From positions 3,470,001-3,534,000 of the forward strand of contig NZ_CP015318.1 of NCBI RefSeq assembly GCF_001686985.1: DNA of 64,000 bases, read 5' to 3'. Shown here piece by piece: positions 24,696 to 33,738 of this stretch. Source of the stretch: Mesorhizobium amorphae CCNWGS0123. GTDB taxonomy: Bacteria > Pseudomonadota > Alphaproteobacteria > Rhizobiales > Rhizobiaceae. The translations under genes and the position numbers were made by a program. Positions within the stretch are counted from its first letter, which is position 1; each line of letters begins with the position of its first letter. The notes beneath the pieces were generated by a model. It worked only from the letters and a program-made list of their open reading frames with translations, did no database searches and had not been told where the DNA came from.

Positions 24696-25496
24696 TTAGA
24701 GGTGCACGAAAGCCGTAAGCGGCAGATGATCGGAAGCGACCCGCGAAAGCGGTGTGTCATGGGCTTCCACCGACGAGACCATCCCGTGCCGGTTGGCCAT
24801 GATCCGGTCGAGCGCCAAGAGCGGCAGGCTCGACGGAAAGGTGGGAACCGCCGGCGGCGACGGCCCGAAAGTCGTATGCAGCGTGTTCAGCGCGGAGCGG
24901 TTGCCGAGCCGCCATTCGTTGAGGTCGCCGAGCAGCAGCGTCGGCTTTTCGTCCGGGCTGTTCATGATATCGAGCACGACGCGCGCCTGTTCGGAGCGTG
25001 AGCGGCGCAGCAGGCCGAGATGCGCGGCGATGACCCGCAGCGTCCGGTTCTCGTCCATGTCGATTTCGGCTACCAGTGCGCCGCGCGGCTCGAGCCCCGG
25101 CAGCTTGATCTGGTGGACATCGCGAACGGTGCCGCGCTTGAACAAAAGTACATTGCCGTGCCAGCCGTGCCCCTTGCCGTTTCCGGACACCGGCACGGGC
25201 ACAAGGCCGGTCTCCATTTCGAGACGCCCAAGATCGAGAAGCCCGGCGCGGTCGCCGAAACGGTTGTCGGCCTCCTGCAGCGCCATGACGTCAGGGCCGA
25301 TTTCCCGGATGACGCGGACAATTCGTTCCGGGTCGAATTTTCTGTCGACGCCAACGCATTTGTGGACGTTGTAGGATGCGACCAGCGCACTGGCGCCGTC
25401 CACAGGCGCGCGCGGCTCGGTCCTCGTCGTCCGCGATTTTCGGCGGCGAATGGACAGGAGCATGTTCTCGGGAAGGCTGCGGCCGGTTCTCTTCAT
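24696..25496 (-). CDS. Endonuclease/exonuclease/phosphatase (EEP) family protein
   Basis: 266 residues. EEP metal-site motifs are all present: SYNVHKCVG (Asn), ALQEADN (Glu), AAHLGL, GDLNEW (Asp, Asn) and SDHLPL (Asp-His). It is cytosolic by appearance, with a basic N-terminus. It is 37 bases downstream of the phospholipase D-type cardiolipin synthase on the same strand; such EEP/PLD pairs are common in proteobacteria and suggest a shared phospholipid or phosphodiester role. The substrate (lipid phosphate, nucleic acid or phosphoinositide-like) cannot be told from sequence. Confidence 0.87.
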   Translation of the reverse strand: MKRTGRSLPENMLLSIRRRKSRTTRTEPRAPVDGASALVASYNVHKCVGVDRKFDPERIVRVIREIGPDVMALQEADNRFGDRAGLLDLGRLEMETGLVPVPVSGNGKGHGWHGNVLLFKRGTVRDVHQIKLPGLEPRGALVAEIDMDENRTLRVIAAHLGLLRRSRSEQARVVLDIMNSPDEKPTLLLGDLNEWRLGNRSALNTLHTTFGPSPPAVPTFPSSLPLLALDRIMANRHGMVSSVEAHDTPLSRVASDHLPLTAFVHL

Positions 25497-25533
25497 CGTG
25501 TCTGCTGCTCGTCTTCCCCAGATATAGGTCCGG

Positions 25534-26994
25534 CTAGAGATAAGGCGATCCCAACCACAGCACCCGGTCGAACAGGCGAACGATGAATGGCCGGGCTTTC
25601 AAGGCTTCGAGCGTCACTTGTGTCGCGGATTGAATTGCCGATCCGATACGCGCGTCGATCTCGGCGGCAAAGCCTGTATCCAGAACCTCCATGTCGATCT
25701 CGAAGTTCAGCCTGAGCGACCGGGCGTCGAGGTTGGAGGAACCTATATAGGCCCACACCCCATCGACCGACAGCAACTTCGAATGATCGAACGCCCCCGC
25801 GTGGCGCCACACGCGGCAATAGTGCTTCAGCACCTGGTCGAACTGCGCCGTCATCGCGCGGTCGACGAGGAAGAGGTTGTTCACCGCCGGCACGACGATG
25901 TCGATCTCGACGCCGCGCCGGGCCGCCGTGGTCAGCGCGCTGATCAATTCCCGGTCCGGCAGGAAATAGGGCGACATGATGCGGATCGATTTGCGGGCGA
26001 CGGAAAATGCACCCATCAGCAATTTGTGGTTCGTCTCGATACTGGCATCCGGCCCCGACGCCACTGCCCGCACCAGCATCGGCTGATCGGGAGGCGGCAA
26101 GGGCTTTTCCACCTGCCAGGCATCGCCCTTCAGCGCCTCGTTGCCGGCAAAACGCCAATCCTCGGCCGCAACCGAAAAGAGGTCGGCCACGACCGGTCCG
26201 GTGACCTGGAAATGCGTATCCCCAGCGCTGGTGGAACCCGCGAATTCGGCTGAGAATCCCTTGCGGATGTTCATGCCTCCCGTGAATGCCACCATGCCGT
26301 CGACGACCAGGATCTTCCTGTGCGTTCTCAAATTGGCATAGGGAAGTCGCAGGCCCATGACGATGTTGCCGTTGAAGAGATCGACAGTGACGTTTGCCTC
26401 GCGCAGGAGCTTCAGGATACTGGGGACCGAGTAACGAACCCCGACGGCATCGATCAGCACGCGAACGCTGACGCCCCTGCGGACCGCTCCGGCCAGCGAG
26501 TCGACGAAAAGCCGTCCGACATCGTCATTGTCGAAGATGTAGGTCTCGAGAAGGATGCTGCGTTGCGCATCGTCGATCGCCCGGCACATCACGGCATAGG
26601 CTTCGTCACCGGTCCTCAAGATCGTGATTGTGTTTCCCGAAGTCAGGGCGCGCCGCGCCACCCTGTCGCCCAATGTCTTCAGTCCGGCGAAACGCTGGCC
26701 GTAGCGCTCGAAGATCAGCTCTTCACTGGCGATGTCGCGCTCGCGCTTTGCAGTTGCCGTCTCACCGGCGGTCGGCCGCTGCGCGCTGATCGTTGCACGA
26801 CGGATACGGTTTATGCCGGCTACGGTGTAGATGATTGCGCCGAGGAATGGCGACAGCAGCATCACGCCCACCCAGCCGGTGGCCGCGCGCACGTCTTCCT
26901 TTGTCATGATGGCATGAGCGATGCCGACGGCCGCCATCGCCACCGAAATGATCAAGATAAGCTGAGGCCAGTGACTCGCTATGGTCTGCAACAT
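25534..26994 (-). CDS. Cardiolipin synthase-type phospholipase D family protein
   Basis: 486 residues. Two N-terminal membrane helices (about 8-26 and 38-58, with a GWVGVMLLSPFLGAIIYTVAG PLDc_N-type segment) precede two HxKxxxxD catalytic motifs: HRKILVVDGMVAFTGGMN and HSKLLSVDGVWAYIGSSNLD. It is predicted to join two phosphatidylglycerols into cardiolipin at the inner membrane. ATG 26994 is preferred; the frame opens at a TTG at 27030. It is upstream of the EEP gene in an apparent operon. Confidence 0.9.
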   Translation of the reverse strand: MLQTIASHWPQLILIISVAMAAVGIAHAIMTKEDVRAATGWVGVMLLSPFLGAIIYTVAGINRIRRATISAQRPTAGETATAKRERDIASEELIFERYGQRFAGLKTLGDRVARRALTSGNTITILRTGDEAYAVMCRAIDDAQRSILLETYIFDNDDVGRLFVDSLAGAVRRGVSVRVLIDAVGVRYSVPSILKLLREANVTVDLFNGNIVMGLRLPYANLRTHRKILVVDGMVAFTGGMNIRKGFSAEFAGSTSAGDTHFQVTGPVVADLFSVAAEDWRFAGNEALKGDAWQVEKPLPPPDQPMLVRAVASGPDASIETNHKLLMGAFSVARKSIRIMSPYFLPDRELISALTTAARRGVEIDIVVPAVNNLFLVDRAMTAQFDQVLKHYCRVWRHAGAFDHSKLLSVDGVWAYIGSSNLDARSLRLNFEIDMEVLDTGFAAEIDARIGSAIQSATQVTLEALKARPFIVRLFDRVLWLGSPYL

Positions 26995-27074
26995 CGGCAG
27001 GACTATTGAGCGAGCGGCCTCAGAAGGCAATGCAGCGGATCAAATCCGGCCGCCGGACCGATGAGGGAATAGAC

Positions 27075-27866
27075 CTAGTCTTGCATATGCGGAACCACGG
27101 GTGTGATGAGTCCCCATCCACTTTTGGCGGCAGGGGGTACGTTCATGCTTACTTCCGTCACCAGCTTCCGGCGAAGGGCCGTGATGTAGTCGTTTGGCCC
27201 CGTCGGCGACATGACGAAGGCTTGGGAGCCGCCAATGATCGATCGGGCAAAGTAGGATGCCAGCGGTTGCTCCGGGTTCTCGCCTTCCGTTGGAATGGCG
27301 ATTGCATTGATCGTGTATCCCTTGGTGATGGCGTTCATCCTGCTCGGCTGAACCGGAAGCCCGTCGTTGTTCTCGCCGTTGGAAGAGATGTCGATCACTT
27401 TCTTCATCGCGTTTCCAGGAAACTGATCGAGCAGGAGACTTCCGACGTCGATGGCCGAGGAAACCGATGTTCCGCCTCGGCCCCTGCGGATATAGCCGGT
27501 ATCGCCCTTCTTGTTGATCTCCGCCGCCGCTGCCTTGGCCTCCTCGACCCCGCAGATCCTTGTCCACGGCAGCACAATGCGCGTGTGCCCGGGGCTCGAC
27601 CATTCAAAATAGGCCACCCCGATGCAGCCAATATAATTTCGGGTGATGGCGGCAATGATCTCGGGCGAAGTAAGTGCCGCGGCATGTCCCTCGCGCTGCA
27701 GGTCGGCAAGCTTCGGGTCAATCGAGGACGAGAAATCGACGGCGAATGCGATTGCCACATCGACATTGGCGGCATGTGCCGGCAGCCCCCCAAACATCGA
27801 CGCCGCAAGCAGCGTTGCCAGTCTCAGGAATGAGGGACCGGCTTCCTCGGACACACGATCGAACAT
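27075..27866 (-). CDS. DUF1194 family exported von Willebrand-A-like protein
   Basis: 263 residues from ATG 27866, which has GGAG six bases upstream; ATG 27878 is in frame. Signal peptide ends near GGLPAHA. The mature part is a vWA-like fold with a variant MIDAS motif (DFSSSID), RRGRGGTSVSSAID and VIDISSNGENNDG, as in the DUF1194 proteins of Hyphomicrobiales. Probably periplasmic; a metal-dependent adhesion role is suggested by the fold but function is unknown. It is upstream of the cardiolipin synthase gene by 80 bases on the same strand. Confidence 0.85.
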   Translation of the reverse strand: MFDRVSEEAGPSFLRLATLLAASMFGGLPAHAANVDVAIAFAVDFSSSIDPKLADLQREGHAAALTSPEIIAAITRNYIGCIGVAYFEWSSPGHTRIVLPWTRICGVEEAKAAAAEINKKGDTGYIRRGRGGTSVSSAIDVGSLLLDQFPGNAMKKVIDISSNGENNDGLPVQPSRMNAITKGYTINAIAIPTEGENPEQPLASYFARSIIGGSQAFVMSPTGPNDYITALRRKLVTEVSMNVPPAAKSGWGLITPVVPHMQD

Positions 27867-27920
27867 GGTACTCTCCATTTCAACAACGGGCTGTCTTTCG
27901 AGATGGTCAATGCGCGGCAA

Positions 27921-28913
27921 TCAAGACGAGCGCCGCGAGGAAGGGTCTCGGTAAGGAGCATGGCGTGCCTCCTCTTGACCGGGATTGGCGGCGGCGAAGG
28001 CTGGCACCGGAGCGTCGAATGGTTGAATCGGATCGGTCTGCAGGGGCGCACGTGGCTGCGGCGTTCGGTTCGACATTGCGACCGACAGGATCGCACCGAG
28101 AATGATCGCGCCCCCCAATGCGCCTGCTGGCGAGGTCTGCTCCCCGAGGAAGATCGCCGCGCCTAGCGCGCCGAAGACGCTTTCGGCACTGACGATCACG
28201 GCGGCATGGCTGGCCGAGGTGTAGCGCAGGGCGACAATCTGTATGCCGAAAGCAAATGTGGTGGAGAATATGCCGAGGACCGCCAGTTCCGGGCCGGCTG
28301 CAAATGCAGCGGCCATCGACAAATTGCCGTGCATTGCCCCGAGCGGCAGGGCGAAGGCGGCGGCGCCGAGGAATTGTGTCGCCGCGGCGGTGAATGGCCG
28401 CCCGTGGGTCTGCATATGCCGGCCAAGTTCGACCGTCCAGAGCGCATAGCAGGCAGCCGACAGGATAGCAGTGAGATCGCCAGAGCTGAAACCAGCGATC
28501 CCGCCGGACAAGAGCAGGGCACCGACTACGGTCAACCCGGCGGCGAATGTCAGACTGGCTGTCGGACGTTCGCCGATAAGCAACCACGCAGCCAGCGGCG
28601 TCATCACCGTTGCCGTGCTTATCAGAAAGCTTGCATTCGTGACGGTGGCGCCGAGATAGCAAAGCTGCTGAAGCATGATGGAGATGGCAAACAGCGCCCC
28701 CACTCTGGCCAGGCTGGCAAGATGGCCCGCCCCGACCGGCAGTCGCCTTTCAGTCAGGACAAAGGGCAGCACAAGCAGCCCGCCGATCAGGCAGCGCAGA
28801 CCAACGGCACTCAGCGCATCGAGGTGGTCGAGCACCGTCTTTTGCGCGACATTTCCGAAGCCCCACAAGGCGGCGGCAAACAGGAGCAGCAAATTGGCTC
28901 TAAGCTTTGACAT
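27921..28913 (-). CDS. DMT superfamily (EamA) transporter
   Basis: 330 residues with about ten membrane helices in two EamA repeats: the first starts LLLLFAAALWGFGNVAQK, the second DLTAILSAACYALWTVELG. The signature SAESVFGALGAAIFLGE occurs near the end. A hydrophilic tail of about 45 residues, rich in Pro and Ala, follows the last helix. It is a drug/metabolite-type exporter; substrate unknown. ATG 28913 is chosen over an in-frame start at 28931. It is divergent from the SARP-type regulator at 29073, which could control it. Confidence 0.88.
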   Translation of the reverse strand: MSKLRANLLLLFAAALWGFGNVAQKTVLDHLDALSAVGLRCLIGGLLVLPFVLTERRLPVGAGHLASLARVGALFAISIMLQQLCYLGATVTNASFLISTATVMTPLAAWLLIGERPTASLTFAAGLTVVGALLLSGGIAGFSSGDLTAILSAACYALWTVELGRHMQTHGRPFTAAATQFLGAAAFALPLGAMHGNLSMAAAFAAGPELAVLGIFSTTFAFGIQIVALRYTSASHAAVIVSAESVFGALGAAIFLGEQTSPAGALGGAIILGAILSVAMSNRTPQPRAPLQTDPIQPFDAPVPAFAAANPGQEEARHAPYRDPSSRRSS

Positions 28914-29072
28914 CCGCCGCCCTCGGGCCAAAGCCTGCCGCAGGCTCAGTCGCCCCTAATTCAGCGAAGTCTAATCGACCGGCCGTCACGAGAGCGCTTG
29001 AGGCGCGGCTCTACTGTTTGCGAAGCGTTAGTTTTGAGTTAGAATTTCGTCACGAGGGAAGCTGTTAAGCAA

Positions 29073-31049
29073 ATGCAAGATGCGGATGGCGTCACTGCAA
29101 GTAAAATCTCGCTTTTCGGCGGTTTCCGGATTGAAAAGGAGGCTGTCGGCCCACTCTGGCTGACCGGGAAGCGAGGCCCCGCGATCATTGCCTATCTGGC
29201 CCGCTGTCCGGGTATGTCGACGACAAGGGAAAGGCTTGCTGACCTGCTATGGGGCGATAGCGATAGCGAGCACTCACGCAACAGCCTGCGGCAAACCCTC
29301 AGCGTCCTGCGCCGGGATCTGTCACGAGCGGGGGTGGATCTCATTCATTCCCGCAAGGAGTTGATCGGCCTCAGGCCGGATGCGGTTCGCGTCGACGTCG
29401 GGGAGTTCGAAGCCGGCCTCTCAGCCCGTTCCTCGCAGGAGCTCGAAACGGTTCTGGCACTTTACACCGGACCTTTTCTCGATGGCCTTTATCTGGGGAA
29501 CAGTGCTTTCGATGACTGGGCCGCATCGGAACGCGAAAGGCTGCTGAACCGCGCACTTGAGTCGTTCGAAAAGCTTGCTCGTGTCGTGGACGCTGAAACG
29601 GGGCTCGTCCTGGCTGATCGAATTCTGGCCATGGAGCCGACGCGGGAGGAAGCCTATCGGCTGAAGATGGAACTGCTGGTCGCGTGCGGCCAACGCGACA
29701 AGGCGTCGCGAACATTCGAGGCTTGCAGGAGCATCCTGAAAAAGGAGTTTGGTGTCAACGTCAGCCCCGAGACGCGGGCACTTTGGCAGTCTCTCTCTGC
29801 TGCCGACGCATCATCAGGCCAGCAATCGGTCAATGGTGCTCCGGCCGTTCAGCACATCGGGCGTCCGTCGATCAGCGTCGCCGACTTCGTCAATCTGACC
29901 GGAGAGCGAGGCGACGATTTCTTCGCCAAGGGCCTCGTTCATGACATCACCACGGCGCTTTCGGAGGTGGCCAGCTACATCGTCATCTCAGGGCTATCGC
30001 CGCTCGAGAAGAGTGGCGAGGAATCCAGGGCGTCGGCTGCCCCAAGGGCCCGTTACATGCTCAGCGGCAGTGTCCAGAGATCCGGGGACGAACTGAGGGT
30101 GAACGTCCAACTTGCCGACGCTGCCGGTGGTCACAATGTCTGGGCCCAAAAATTCGACGGTCACTTCGAGAATGCCCTCGCGTTCCAGGACAGGATCGCT
30201 CAATCGGTTGTGTTGGCCGTGATCCTCGAACTTCAACTGACCAACTGGAAAGTGCGCGACAAGAGCCCGCCCGGCCCGCCCGAAGTGCGCAGGTTGGTGA
30301 ACGAAGCGCTCATGAAGTATTTCGAGATGACTCGAGACTCACTCCTGGCCGGGATAGAGCTCGCCGAGAAGGCACTTTCGCTTAGCCCCGACAATGCCCG
30401 TGCCAAGCGGACGCTCTCGATCTTGATCTCCATGGGCGTGGCTTTTGGCGCGTTGTCTCGGGAGCAGGGTCAAATCGAGCATGCGCTGGCACTTGCGGAA
30501 GATGCGGTGAGGGCGGTGCCGGACGACGAGATTGCCCGGTGCATCCTGTCTTTTGCTCTCGAAAGCGCCGGCCGTATCGACGAGGCGATCGCCGAATGCC
30601 GGCATGCGATCAGTCTCAACCCAAGCTATCCCAGCGGCCACGGTGATATTTCGATGCTCTTCGCCTTGCGCGGTCAGCTTAGCGAAGCCGTGCGCGAGGC
30701 CAACGAGGCGATCCGGCTCGGAACGCATGACGTCATCGACTTCTGGCGTCACCACGGCCTGGTTGTCGCGCTGTTTGCCGCTGGTGACGATCGGCGGGCG
30801 CTCGAAGTAGCCCGCAAGGTGGTCAGGACCAAACCGGGCTTCGTTCGCGGCGCCCTTTACTGGGCCGCGACTGCTTCGGCGACCGGAAACAATGAAGAAG
30901 CCTCACGCGCCATCCATCATTGCCTGTCACAGCTTCCACATCTCAATCTGGGCAATGTCTGCCCTGGCTTTTTGCCGCGCTATATGAAGGACCATCATCA
31001 CTCCCGGCTGCTTGAAATGCTGTCGAGAGCAGGTCTTCCGAGTTCCTAA
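29073..31049 (+). CDS. SARP/BTAD-type transcriptional regulator with TolB-like and TPR regions
   Basis: 658 residues. An N-terminal winged-helix (about 10-100) with TTRERLADLLWGD and SRNSLRQTLSVLRRDL, and a bacterial transcriptional activator domain (about 105-240) with the GPFLDGL and EEAYRLKMELLVACGQRDKA signatures, are SARP-like. Residues about 262-385 match the segment found in adenylate-cyclase-type TPR proteins (FAKGLVHDITTALS, YMLSGSVQRSGDELRVNVQL). TPRs follow (about 410-640). No cyclase catalytic domain is present. It is divergent from the DMT transporter, a likely target. The effector is unknown. Confidence 0.85.
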   Translation: MQDADGVTASKISLFGGFRIEKEAVGPLWLTGKRGPAIIAYLARCPGMSTTRERLADLLWGDSDSEHSRNSLRQTLSVLRRDLSRAGVDLIHSRKELIGLRPDAVRVDVGEFEAGLSARSSQELETVLALYTGPFLDGLYLGNSAFDDWAASERERLLNRALESFEKLARVVDAETGLVLADRILAMEPTREEAYRLKMELLVACGQRDKASRTFEACRSILKKEFGVNVSPETRALWQSLSAADASSGQQSVNGAPAVQHIGRPSISVADFVNLTGERGDDFFAKGLVHDITTALSEVASYIVISGLSPLEKSGEESRASAAPRARYMLSGSVQRSGDELRVNVQLADAAGGHNVWAQKFDGHFENALAFQDRIAQSVVLAVILELQLTNWKVRDKSPPGPPEVRRLVNEALMKYFEMTRDSLLAGIELAEKALSLSPDNARAKRTLSILISMGVAFGALSREQGQIEHALALAEDAVRAVPDDEIARCILSFALESAGRIDEAIAECRHAISLNPSYPSGHGDISMLFALRGQLSEAVREANEAIRLGTHDVIDFWRHHGLVVALFAAGDDRRALEVARKVVRTKPGFVRGALYWAATASATGNNEEASRAIHHCLSQLPHLNLGNVCPGFLPRYMKDHHHSRLLEMLSRAGLPSS

Positions 31050-31140
31050 ATCCTCCAAGTGCAGCTGGTCGTGCCGACGCGCATTGGCTCGAATGAATTG
31101 AGCCTCATCGAGAATCCATCGGGAAGGGAGGCCTCGCGCC

Positions 31141-31710
31141 TCAGTCCTTGGCGCGCTCCACATAGGCACCGTCGGCCGTCATCACTACCACGCGCGTGCC
31201 GGCGCTGATGTGCGGCGGCACCGCCGTGCGCACGCCGTTGGATAGCATTGCCGGCTTGTAGGACGAAGACGCCGTCTGGCCCTTGGTCACCGGTTCGGTC
31301 TCGACCACCTCGAAGGTGGCGCGCTGCGGCAGCACCAGCGAGATCGCAATGCCGTTGAACTGCGAGACCTGCACCGGCATGCCTTCCTGCAGGTAGGGCG
31401 CGGCGTCGCCGACAACGCTCTCCGACACCGCCACCTGGTCGTAGGTTTCCGGGTTCATGAAATGATAGCCTTCGCCGTCGGCGTAAAGGAACGTGTGCTC
31501 GCGCTCCTCGACATAGGCGCGCTCGACCTGCTCGGTCGTGCGATAGCGCTCCGAAACCTTCACCCCATCGCCGATGCGGCGCATGTCGAGCTGGGTCACG
31601 GGCGTACCCTTGCCAGGGTGGATGTTTTCGGCAAAGAGGATCACATAGAGCTTGCCGTCCTTATCGACGACGTTGCCTTTGCGTAGGGAACTGGCGATGA
31701 CCTTCACCAC
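31141..31710 (-). CDS. efp: Elongation factor P
   Basis: 189 residues, the exact family length, from GTG 31710 giving MVKVIASSLRKGN. Three OB-like domains. The tip loop HPGKGTP places Lys34 in the position lysylated by EpmA, and the C-terminus carries VPPHISAGTRVVVMTADGAYVERAKD. It relieves ribosome stalling at polyproline motifs. The frame is open further upstream (31758) but that region has no EF-P similarity. It is divergent from epmA, its modification enzyme, with 140 bases between starts. Confidence 0.96.
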   Translation of the reverse strand: MVKVIASSLRKGNVVDKDGKLYVILFAENIHPGKGTPVTQLDMRRIGDGVKVSERYRTTEQVERAYVEEREHTFLYADGEGYHFMNPETYDQVAVSESVVGDAAPYLQEGMPVQVSQFNGIAISLVLPQRATFEVVETEPVTKGQTASSSYKPAMLSNGVRTAVPPHISAGTRVVVMTADGAYVERAKD

Positions 31711-31850
31711 GGGGAACAATCCTAAAGTTTGTTGGCCTGAAAGAGCCGATTGGCACAAATCGGCTGCGAGAGCCGTCCGCTGCGGCCTAGCGCATCTTGG
31801 CTCGAACCGCCAGCCCCCAGTGCACGCCCATTGCTGATGAGCCTGGCCCG

Positions 31851-32891
31851 ATGATCACCGCTTCGCCCTGGTGGACGCCCGACGTCCACGCCGACCGCCG
31901 GCCGCGGCTGATGCAGCGCAACGCGATCGCAACCGCCATGCGCGACTGGTTCGCGCAGCGCGACTTCATCGAAGTCACCACAGCGGCGCTGCAGGTGTCG
32001 CCCGGCAACGAGGCGCATCTGTCGGCCTTCGCCACCGAGCTGATCGGGCCGGACGCCGTACGCTCGCCGCTCTATCTCCACACCTCGCCGGAATTCGCCT
32101 GCAAGAAGCTGCTTGCCGCCGGCGAGCAGCGCATCTTCAGCCTGGGTGCCGTCTGGCGCAACCGCGAGCGCGGCCCCTTGCACCATCCCGAATTCACCAT
32201 GCTCGAATGGTACCGGGTCGGCGAGACCTATGAGAGCCTGATGGCCGATTGCGCCGCGCTGCTGGCGCTGGCGGCCGAGCGTGCCGGGGCAACAACCTTC
32301 CGCTTTCGCGGCCGTGAGGCCGACCCGTTCGTCGAGCCGGAGCGGCTGAGCGTCGCCGACGCTTTTTCGCGTTATGCCGGAATCGACCTGCTCACTACCG
32401 TGGCTGCGGACGGCAGCACCGACCGCGAAACGCTGCAGGCGGCGCTGGTCCAGGCCGGGCTACGCACGGCCGAAGATGACAACTGGGCGGACCTGTTCAG
32501 CCGGGTGATGGTGGAAAAGGTCGAGCCGGCGCTGGGGCAGGGGCGGGCCACCATTCTTTACGGCTATCCGATCTCGGAGGCAGCGCTCGCCCGGCCGAGC
32601 GCCGCCGACCCGCGCGTCGCCGAACGCTTCGAGCTCTATTGCTGCGGCGTCGAACTCGCTAACGCCTTCGGCGAGCTCACCGATCCGGCCGAGCAGCGTC
32701 GCCGCTTTGCCGCCGAAATGGACGAGAAGCAGCGCGTCTATGGCGAGCGCTATCCGCTGGACGAGGATTTTCTCGACGCTCTCGCCATCATGCCGCAGGC
32801 GAGCGGCTCGGCCCTGGGTTTCGACCGGCTGGTCATGCTCGCCACCGGCGCGCTCAGGATCGACGACGTGATCTGGACGCCGGTTGCCTGA
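31851..32891 (+). CDS. epmA: Elongation factor P--beta-lysine ligase (EpmA/GenX/PoxA)
   Basis: 346 residues. Class II lysyl-tRNA synthetase catalytic core without the anticodon-binding domain: motif 2 as WRNRERGPLHHPEFTMLEWY, middle ELYCCGVELANAFGEL, motif 3 as GSALGFDRLVML. It transfers (beta-)lysine to Lys34 of EF-P. ATG 31851 gives the normal N-terminus; the frame opens at 31797. It is divergent from efp, which supports the assignment. No EpmB lysine-2,3-aminomutase gene is in the window. Confidence 0.94.
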   Translation: MITASPWWTPDVHADRRPRLMQRNAIATAMRDWFAQRDFIEVTTAALQVSPGNEAHLSAFATELIGPDAVRSPLYLHTSPEFACKKLLAAGEQRIFSLGAVWRNRERGPLHHPEFTMLEWYRVGETYESLMADCAALLALAAERAGATTFRFRGREADPFVEPERLSVADAFSRYAGIDLLTTVAADGSTDRETLQAALVQAGLRTAEDDNWADLFSRVMVEKVEPALGQGRATILYGYPISEAALARPSAADPRVAERFELYCCGVELANAFGELTDPAEQRRRFAAEMDEKQRVYGERYPLDEDFLDALAIMPQASGSALGFDRLVMLATGALRIDDVIWTPVA

Positions 32892-32899
32892 AGAATTGG

Positions 32900-33727
32900 C
32901 TATGCACCCTTGGCCGGCCGCTTCTGGCCGCGCCGTGCCAGAATATTGGCGACGACCAGCAGCACGATCGACAGCCCCATCATCAGCGTCGCGGCGGCGG
33001 TGATCGCGGGCGAGAGTTTTTCGCGCAAGCCAATGAACATTTCGAGCGGCATGGTGCGCTGGTTGGCGCTGGCCAGGAACTGCACCACGACCACCTCGTC
33101 GAACGAGGTGACAAAGGCGAACGCCGCGCCCGAGAGTACGCCGGGCAGGATCAGCGGCAGCATCACCGTGAAGAACGACCGCACCGGCTTGGCTCCCGAG
33201 ATCGCCGCGGCGCGCATCAGATTGCGATCGAAGCCGGTCAGGCTCGCCGCCACGGTGACGACGACGAAGGGGCTGGCAAGTGCCGTATGCGCCAGGATGA
33301 TGCCGGCATAGGTGCTGGCCAGCCCGACGCGGGCGTAGAACAGATACGAGCCGACCGCGGTGATCACCACAGGCACGATCAGCGGTGACAACAGCAGCGG
33401 CATGACGATGCGGCGTCCCGGGAATTTTTCGTCGGCGAGCGCGATCGCCGTCATCGTGCCGAGCGTCGTGGCGATCAGCGTCGTGCCGAAGGCGACCAGC
33501 AGGCTGTTGCCGATCGCCGACTGCCAGCGCTGCGTGCCGAGCACGACCTCGTACCAGCGCGTCGAAATGCCTTCGAGCGGGAAGATGAAGAAGGAGCCGC
33601 TGTTGAACGACAGCGGCACCGGGATCAGGATCGGCACCAGCAGGAACAGGATCACCAGCCCGCACCACAGCCACAACAGCCCGATGCGGATGCGCTCGCC
33701 GGTGGTCGGATAGGGAGACAGCATCAT
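32900..33727 (-). CDS. ABC transporter permease, PotC type
   Basis: 275 residues, six predicted helices, with the EAA-like loop MRAAAISGAKPVRSFFTVMLP, as in spermidine/putrescine-type transporters. Last gene of a four-gene minus-strand operon (ATPase, binding protein, PotB-like, PotC-like), starting 11 bases after the PotB-like stop at an ATG-ATG pair (33727, 33724) with AGGAG upstream. It imports a small cationic or amine substrate; exact ligand unknown. Confidence 0.92.
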   Translation of the reverse strand: MMLSPYPTTGERIRIGLLWLWCGLVILFLLVPILIPVPLSFNSGSFFIFPLEGISTRWYEVVLGTQRWQSAIGNSLLVAFGTTLIATTLGTMTAIALADEKFPGRRIVMPLLLSPLIVPVVITAVGSYLFYARVGLASTYAGIILAHTALASPFVVVTVAASLTGFDRNLMRAAAISGAKPVRSFFTVMLPLILPGVLSGAAFAFVTSFDEVVVVQFLASANQRTMPLEMFIGLREKLSPAITAAATLMMGLSIVLLVVANILARRGQKRPAKGA

Positions 33728-33738
33728 GGCCCGGGCTC

